From Nocardia sp. BMG51109 (lineage in GTDB: Bacteria > Actinomycetota > Actinomycetes > Mycobacteriales > Mycobacteriaceae): a stretch of 64,000 nucleotides of DNA. A program made the position numbers and the translations under genes. The stretch's first letter is position 1. The number at the start of each line of letters is the position of its first letter. The notes beneath the pieces are model-generated. The model saw only the letters and a list, made by a program, of their open reading frames with translations, was not told the DNA's origin and ran no database searches. The DNA lies in the NCBI RefSeq assembly GCF_000526215.1, contig NZ_JAFQ01000004.1, forward strand, positions 7,130,001-7,194,000, in the 5' to 3' direction. Shown here piece after piece: positions 56,608 through 64,000 of this stretch.

Positions 56608-57729
56608 TCAGTCGACCACGATCAGGTCTTTGGTGGTCAGGGTGAGCAACTCGGGATCCCCCTCGCGAACCACGAGCGTATCCTCGATCCGGACACCGCC
56701 GCGGCCGGGGAAGTACACACCTGGCTCGACGGTCACCGTCATGCCAGGCAGCAGTGTACCCGTGCCGGTTTTGGCGATTCCGGGTGCTTCGTGGATCTGC
56801 AGGCCGACACCGTGCCCGAGCCCGTGCACGAACCGGTCGCCGTGGCCGGCCGCCTCGATCACCCCGCGGGCGGCGACATCCACCTCCGCGCATCCCGCGC
56901 CCGGTTTCAGCGCCTCCCGTCCGGCCCGCTGCGCGCCGCGGACCAGGTCGTAGATCTCGCGCTGCCAGTCGTCGGGCTCGCCGAGCACCAGGGTGCGGGT
57001 CATATCCGAGTGATAGCCGTCGACCAGGGCGCCGAAGTCGAACTTCACGAAATCGCCGGCCGCCAGCACCGCGTCGGTCGGCCGATGGTGCGGCACCGCC
57101 GAATTCGGGCCGGCGGCGACGATCGTCTCGAAGGCCACGCCGGCGGCGCCGTGCTCGGACATCAGCCATTCCAGCTCGCGCGCCACCTGTCTCTCGGTAC
57201 GGCCCGGCCGGATGGCTCCGCGATCGAGCAGGCTCGCCAGCGCCGCGTCGGCGGCCGCGCACGCCGCCCGCAACCGGTCGACCTCGTAGTCGTCCTTCAC
57301 CGTGCGTAGCTGCTCGACCAGGCCGCGGGTGGACACCAGCTCCAGCCCGGTGCCCTGGTCGACCAGGCTGTGGTACTGATCGACCGTCATGACGTGGCTT
57401 TCGAAGCCGACCCGGCCGGTCTGCCACTCCCCCGCCAGCTCGATGATCCGCCGCGCGCAGGCGCGGGCGATCTCCGCCCGCAGGTCGGGCACCTGCTCGC
57501 CGACCTGCGTGGCGTAGCGGCCGTCGGTGCAGACCACGGTGCGATCCTCGGCGCCGTCCCAGGAGTAGACCAGCAACGCCGCATTGGATCCGGTGAACCC
57601 CGTCAGGTACCGGATGTTGACCAGATCGGTCACCAGCAGGGCGTCGACCCCGTTCTCCACCAACAGGTTCCGCAGCGCGGCACGGCGGGCCGCATGGTCG
57701 GGGCGTCGCACGCCGTGATCAGCAGACAT
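56608..57729 (-). CDS. pepQ: Xaa-Pro dipeptidase/aminopeptidase
   Basis: A 373 aa pita-bread metallopeptidase of the M24B group, cleaving peptides next to proline. Metal ligands are two aspartates in FDFGALVDGYHSDMTR, histidine in HGLGHGVGLQIHE, and glutamates in VEPGVYFPG and GVRIEDT. It precedes efp and nusB as in M. tuberculosis (pepQ-efp-nusB), which fits shared roles in proline-rich protein handling. Confidence 0.94.
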   Translation of the reverse strand: MSADHGVRRPDHAARRAALRNLLVENGVDALLVTDLVNIRYLTGFTGSNAALLVYSWDGAEDRTVVCTDGRYATQVGEQVPDLRAEIARACARRIIELAGEWQTGRVGFESHVMTVDQYHSLVDQGTGLELVSTRGLVEQLRTVKDDYEVDRLRAACAAADAALASLLDRGAIRPGRTERQVARELEWLMSEHGAAGVAFETIVAAGPNSAVPHHRPTDAVLAAGDFVKFDFGALVDGYHSDMTRTLVLGEPDDWQREIYDLVRGAQRAGREALKPGAGCAEVDVAARGVIEAAGHGDRFVHGLGHGVGLQIHEAPGIAKTGTGTLLPGMTVTVEPGVYFPGRGGVRIEDTLVVREGDPELLTLTTKDLIVVD

Positions 57730-57936
57730 GATTTCCACGCTACCGCTGTCCGGCCGCACGTCCGCCCGTGGCTCCCGCTCTCGCTCACCGGCGGCGACAG
57801 CATGGGACCTGCACGGACACCCGCCGCACCGGCGTGACGACCCACTGCCTGTCCACATACTCGACGTTGTCCACAGGCCGATTCCGACCTGCGATCGAGC
57901 GTCCCGCGCGCCCCGGCCCCGGGCGACGATGGCCCC

Positions 57937-58377
57937 GTGACAATCATCGCGTTCGCAATCCTCGCGGCCTGGTGCGCCGCGCTCAGCGCCGTCGACCTGC
58001 GCGAACGGCGCCTGCCGAACCCGCTCACGGGAATCGGCGCCCTGGGCGTCCTCGGCTACGCGCTGACTACCGGCCGGCTGACCGCGGCCGTGACGGGCGC
58101 ACTGCTGCTGGCGGTGCCGTACCTGATCATTCACCTCGTCACGCCCGCGGCCTGCGGAGCCGGTGACGTGAAGCTGGCCGTGGGTCTGGGCGCCGCCTCG
58201 GCGTGCGCCGGAGGCCGGACATGGGTCTGCGCCGCGCTGGCGGCGCCACTGCTGACCGCGCTCGCGGGCGCATTCCTGTTCGCCCGGCGCCGCATTCGCG
58301 CCTCGCCCCGCAACCACGCGGTGCCGCACGGCCCGTCGATGTGCGTGGCAACCTTGCTCGCACTGTTACTCGCATAA
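57937..58377 (+). CDS. A24-family prepilin peptidase
   Basis: A 146 aa membrane aspartic protease with about four transmembrane helices. Both catalytic aspartates are visible: DLRERRLPN after helix one and GAGDVKL in the middle. It lacks the N-terminal methylase domain, as the short actinobacterial type does (Rv2551c in M. tuberculosis). It would process Flp/Tad-type pilins encoded elsewhere. GTG start. Confidence 0.88.
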   Translation: MTIIAFAILAAWCAALSAVDLRERRLPNPLTGIGALGVLGYALTTGRLTAAVTGALLLAVPYLIIHLVTPAACGAGDVKLAVGLGAASACAGGRTWVCAALAAPLLTALAGAFLFARRRIRASPRNHAVPHGPSMCVATLLALLLA

Positions 58378-58558
58378 AGTGCCGCTGGTCGAGAACCGCT
58401 CCCCCGCACCGGGCCGTCACTTCCGCTCTGCGCCTGGCGAATCCGGCCGGAAAACAGGGACGTGCCGCGCCCCGGCGAGCGGCGGGATCCGCGCGGACCG
58501 GGCGCTCACGGCGGACCGGATGTCCGGGTGGCGGTGCTGACGTGGAAAGATGGAGGTC

Positions 58559-59760
58559 GTGTTGCGCTGGATTACCGCAGGTGAGTCTCATGGTCCCGCC
58601 CTCGTCTCGATCCTCGAGGGGATGGTGGCCGGGGTCGAGGTGACCTCTGCCGATGTCGCCGCACAGCTGGCGCGCCGCCGCCTCGGCTACGGGCGCGGTG
58701 CGCGGATGAAGTTCGAGGCCGACAAGGTCACCGTGATCGGCGGCGTGCGGCACGGCCGCACCATGGGCGGTCCGGTCGCGATCGAGATCGCGAACTCGGA
58801 ATGGCCCAAGTGGACGCAGGTCATGGCCGCCGACCCGGTCGACGAGGCCGAACTCGCGGAACTCGCGCGCAATGCCCCGCTGACCCGGCCGCGGCCCGGT
58901 CACGCCGACTACTCGGGGATGCTGAAGTACGGCTTCGACGATGCCCGCCCCGTGCTCGAACGTGCCAGTGCCCGCGAGACCGCGGCGCGCGTCGCCGCCG
59001 GCACCGTGGCGCGCCATTTCCTGCGGCAGGCGCTCGGCGCCGAGGTCGTCTCGCACGTGGTATCGATCGGAACCGCCCGCGCCACAGCGGGTCTGGTACC
59101 GACGGGTGCCGACCTGGCCGCCGTCGACGAGAGCCCGGTCCGCGCCTTCGACAAGGAGGCGGAGGCGGCGATGATCGCCGAGATCGAGGCCGCGAAGAAG
59201 GACGGCGACACCCTCGGCGGCGTCGTCGAGGTCGTGGTGGCGGGCCTGCCGGTGGGCCTGGGCTCGTTCATCAGCGGCGAGAATCGCCTGGACGCACGGC
59301 TCGCCGCCGCGCTCATGGGCGTGCAGGCCATCAAGGGCGTCGAGGTCGGCGACGGATTCGAGACCGCGCGCCGGCGCGGCAGCCAGGCGCACGACGAGAT
59401 GCGGCCCGGCCCGGACGGCGTGCTGCGGTCCACCAACCGCGCGGGCGGCCTGGAGGGCGGCATGACCAACGGTGAGCCGCTGCGGGTGCGCGCGGCCATG
59501 AAGCCGATCTCGACGGTGCCGCGCGCGCTGTCCACCGTGGACATGTCCACCGGCGACGAGGCCGTCGCCATCCACCAGCGTTCGGACGTGTGCGCGGTCC
59601 CGGCGGCCGGCGTGGTCGCCGAGGCGATGGTGGCGCTGGTCGTCGCGCAGGCGGCGCTGGAGAAGTTCGGCGGCGATTCGCTGCCCGAGACGGTCGACAA
59701 CATCACCAGCTACCTGAAGCGGATCGCCGCGCGCCCGCACCTGCCGGGATCCGTCGGGTC

Positions 59761-59764
<4 letters not shown>
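58559..59764 (+). CDS. aroC: Chorismate synthase
   Basis: A 401 aa enzyme making chorismate from EPSP, using reduced FMN. Signatures are [46 protein letters not shown] and [18 protein letters not shown] prefer GTG 58559, which gives the family start MLRW; an ATG at 58550 would add three residues and also has a ribosome binding site problem. Its stop overlaps the aroK ATG. Confidence 0.96.
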
Positions 59765-62624
<2,860 letters not shown>

Positions 62625-62708
62625 GCGGACGGCCACCGGTTGCCCGGGCAATCTCCTGTCGGTAATGCTTGGCGTACCGAATCCCCCTCGGCCGCACCAG
62701 GAGTCGCC

Positions 62709-63050
62709 ATGCCGGTCGTGCTCGCCCGTATCCTCGCCGTCCCGGTCAGCGTGTGGCTGCCGGCCACGCTCGATGCCGGGTACCGGGCGGACAATATCTT
62801 CGCGCTGCCGGATGCCGCGTTCTCGCCGGTGCCGCCGGTCGCGGCGGTGGCGCCGACCCGGCTCGCGGCACCGGCCCTGACCGCCGGGTTCTTCTTCGGC
62901 TCCGGCGTGATCACGGTCGCGCCGCCGACCGGGTTCGCCCGCGACGAATTCGCCCAGGGCGTCCTCGATCTCGTCGTAGCCGCCGGCTATCTCGGGGCGG
63001 CCGCCCTGCTGGTGGCGCGCGGACCGATGCGGTCGGCGAGCACCGCCTGA
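62709..63050 (+). CDS. Small hypothetical membrane protein
   Basis: A 113 aa protein with about three hydrophobic segments (LARILAVPVSVWLP; APALTAGFFFGSGVITVA; GVLDLVVAAGYLGAAALLVA). ATG has AGGAG six bases upstream. It sits where aroQ would be expected after aroB, but has no dehydratase features. Family not recognised. Confidence 0.65.
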   Translation: MPVVLARILAVPVSVWLPATLDAGYRADNIFALPDAAFSPVPPVAAVAPTRLAAPALTAGFFFGSGVITVAPPTGFARDEFAQGVLDLVVAAGYLGAAALLVARGPMRSASTA

Positions 63051-63101
63051 GCCCTGGCGGCAAGCACTCCCCGGGTTCCTGCCGGCAAATACTGCCCGGA
63101 A

Positions 63102-63126
63102 CCCTGGCGGCGAGGCGCTGCCAGGG
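63102..63126. terminator. Hairpin between convergent genes
   Basis: CCCTGGC and GCCAGGG flank an 11-base loop that itself can pair (GGCG/CGCT). It lies between two convergent genes and could end transcription in both directions, although no T-tract follows. A second palindrome, GGCGCTAGAGCGCC (63125-63138), overlaps the downstream stop codon. Confidence 0.45.
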
Positions 63127-63128
63127 CG

Positions 63129-63605
63129 CTAGAGCGCCGAGGCGGCCGCCGTCGGCGGCGGTGCGGGCTGGGCCTTCTTCGACTCGCGGCCGACCAGGAA
63201 CCGGCCCAGGGCGACACCGACCATCGCCGGCACGAAGAGCAGCAGGATGATGAACGAGGCGCCGGCGGTGAGCTCGAAGAGCAGGCCGTTGTCGCCCAGT
63301 TCGAACTTGGGCACGAAATCCACCAGCCACGCGGCCAGCCCGGCGCCCAGGCCACCGACGACGGCGGCCTTCAGCCAGATCATCGTGAGATCGGCGCCGC
63401 CGCGCTCGGGATCGGGATTGGCGCGGCGGTCGCCGCGGCCGTCGAGCAGCCCCCATGCGGCCACGGCCCCGATCAGCACGATCAGGCACAGGATCCGCAT
63501 CCATGCGCCCTGTGTCGGCCAGTAGACCATCCCGAAGCCCAGCAGGATCCGGAGGCCGACGGTCAGCGCCCCGAGAACGGTGGCACGCAACACCCACGCA
63601 GTCAT
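63129..63605 (-). CDS. B-4DMT-family membrane protein (Rv2536-like)
   Basis: A 158 aa membrane protein with four transmembrane helices and a short hydrophilic loop holding LLDGRGDRRANPDPERGGADL between helices two and three, the pattern of the actinobacterial B-4DMT transporter family and of Rv2536, which also lies in the pepQ-aro neighbourhood. Start ATG 63605 has AAGGTG five bases upstream. The function is not established. Confidence 0.8.
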   Translation of the reverse strand: MTAWVLRATVLGALTVGLRILLGFGMVYWPTQGAWMRILCLIVLIGAVAAWGLLDGRGDRRANPDPERGGADLTMIWLKAAVVGGLGAGLAAWLVDFVPKFELGDNGLLFELTAGASFIILLLFVPAMVGVALGRFLVGRESKKAQPAPPPTAAASAL

Positions 63606-63684
63606 ATCGATCACCTTAGCTTGTACACCGTAACCGCCGAATTGGAACCGGTTACACACACCGAACCGGCTGGTGACGCCCCGA

Positions 63685-64000
63685 TCAGCCCTCCAGCGCC
63701 GCCGCCATGGCCGCGCGCGGGGCGGGCCGCCCGGTGAACTGTTCCACCTGCCCGTAGGCCTGGTTCAGCAGCATCTGGAGGCCGCCGATCACCGTATGCC
63801 CGGCCCGCAGCACCGCCTCCGCCAACGGCGTCGGCCACGGGTTGTAGATCGCGTCCAGGACCACCGGCGTCACCGCGACCGCGTCCGCCACGAGAGCGGC
63901 GCCGTCGGCGGGCACCGTGCTCACCGCGACATCGGCCTCCGCACACGCGTCCCGCACGGCGGTGGCGTCGAAGCCGGCGAAACGCGGCGACAGGCGCAGA
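63685..64000 (-). CDS. aroE: Shikimate dehydrogenase, C-terminal part
   Basis: The last 105 residues of an AroE-like protein, cut by the window edge. Visible blocks are VAVSTVPADGAAL, VVLDAIYNPWPTPLAEAVLRAG and GLQMLLNQAYGQVEQFTG, the standard C-terminal half of shikimate dehydrogenase (reduces 3-dehydroshikimate with NADPH). Confidence 0.9.
   Translation of the reverse strand, partial: LRLSPRFAGFDATAVRDACAEADVAVSTVPADGAALVADAVAVTPVVLDAIYNPWPTPLAEAVLRAGHTVIGGLQMLLNQAYGQVEQFTGRPAPRAAMAAALEG

Overview
The window is a GC-rich actinomycete chromosome segment, most likely from Nocardia or a close mycolate-containing relative. The basis is the combination of a DUF3558 lipoprotein with a WEG/PPE-like protein and EspG, an Rv1733c-like and an Rv1382-like protein, mIHF, a KshA-type Rieske oxygenase, a PGKGP-type EF-P, and the actinobacterial pyr and aro gene orders. 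No rRNA, tRNA or CRISPR array was seen.

Region 1 (1-16134) is accessory metabolism. After two small overlapping genes comes a long minus-strand catabolic block (11646 down to 861). It holds a TRAP transporter (DctP, DctQ, DctM), an arylmalonate-decarboxylase-like enzyme, a LysR regulator, an alpha/beta hydrolase, a medium-chain oxidoreductase, a two-component flavin monooxygenase (HpaB/HpaC type), a RidA protein, a DUF1028 protein and an M20 amidohydrolase. Nearly all stop and start codons overlap. The set looks like an uptake and breakdown route for a carboxylated, probably nitrogen-containing and possibly cyclic substrate, and it is the best candidate here for an undescribed pathway. Facing away from it is a SsuA/TauA-type ABC importer followed by a D-2-hydroxyacid dehydrogenase.

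Region 2 (16135-27700) is a patchwork: an orphan type VII secretion module, an ArsR-ArsC fusion with a clear operator, a VOC protein, a nucleotidyltransferase, an AlkZ-like protein, a decayed WYL regulator, an acyl-ACP thioesterase, a flavin monooxygenase, an Rv1733c-like membrane protein, an orphan immunity-type protein and a 21-bp minisatellite.

Region 3 (27793-44830) is conserved core on the minus strand: pyrR-pyrB-pyrC-Rv1382 homologue-carA-carB-(octapeptide-repeat gene)-pyrF, then mihF-gmk-rpoZ-coaBC-metK-priA. The pyr operon has a visible PyrR-binding loop just upstream of the pyrR ribosome binding site. The octapeptide-repeat protein between carB and pyrF is unusual.

Region 4 (45000-55200) is again variable: hydrolase, KshA-like oxygenase with an operator, SDR, TetR, a DUF1254 protein, an IS3-family remnant, AlkB behind a LexA-like box, a SpoT/Mesh1-type HD hydrolase, a DUF4334 protein and a serpin. 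Several genes here start 6-8 bases after a -10 box, which suggests leaderless mRNAs.

Region 5 (55473-64000) holds nusB, efp and pepQ (minus), a prepilin peptidase and aroC-aroK-aroB (plus), a B-4DMT family protein and the 3' end of aroE (minus). AroK carries a disordered, arginine-rich tail of about 400 residues, and aroQ is absent from its usual place after aroB.
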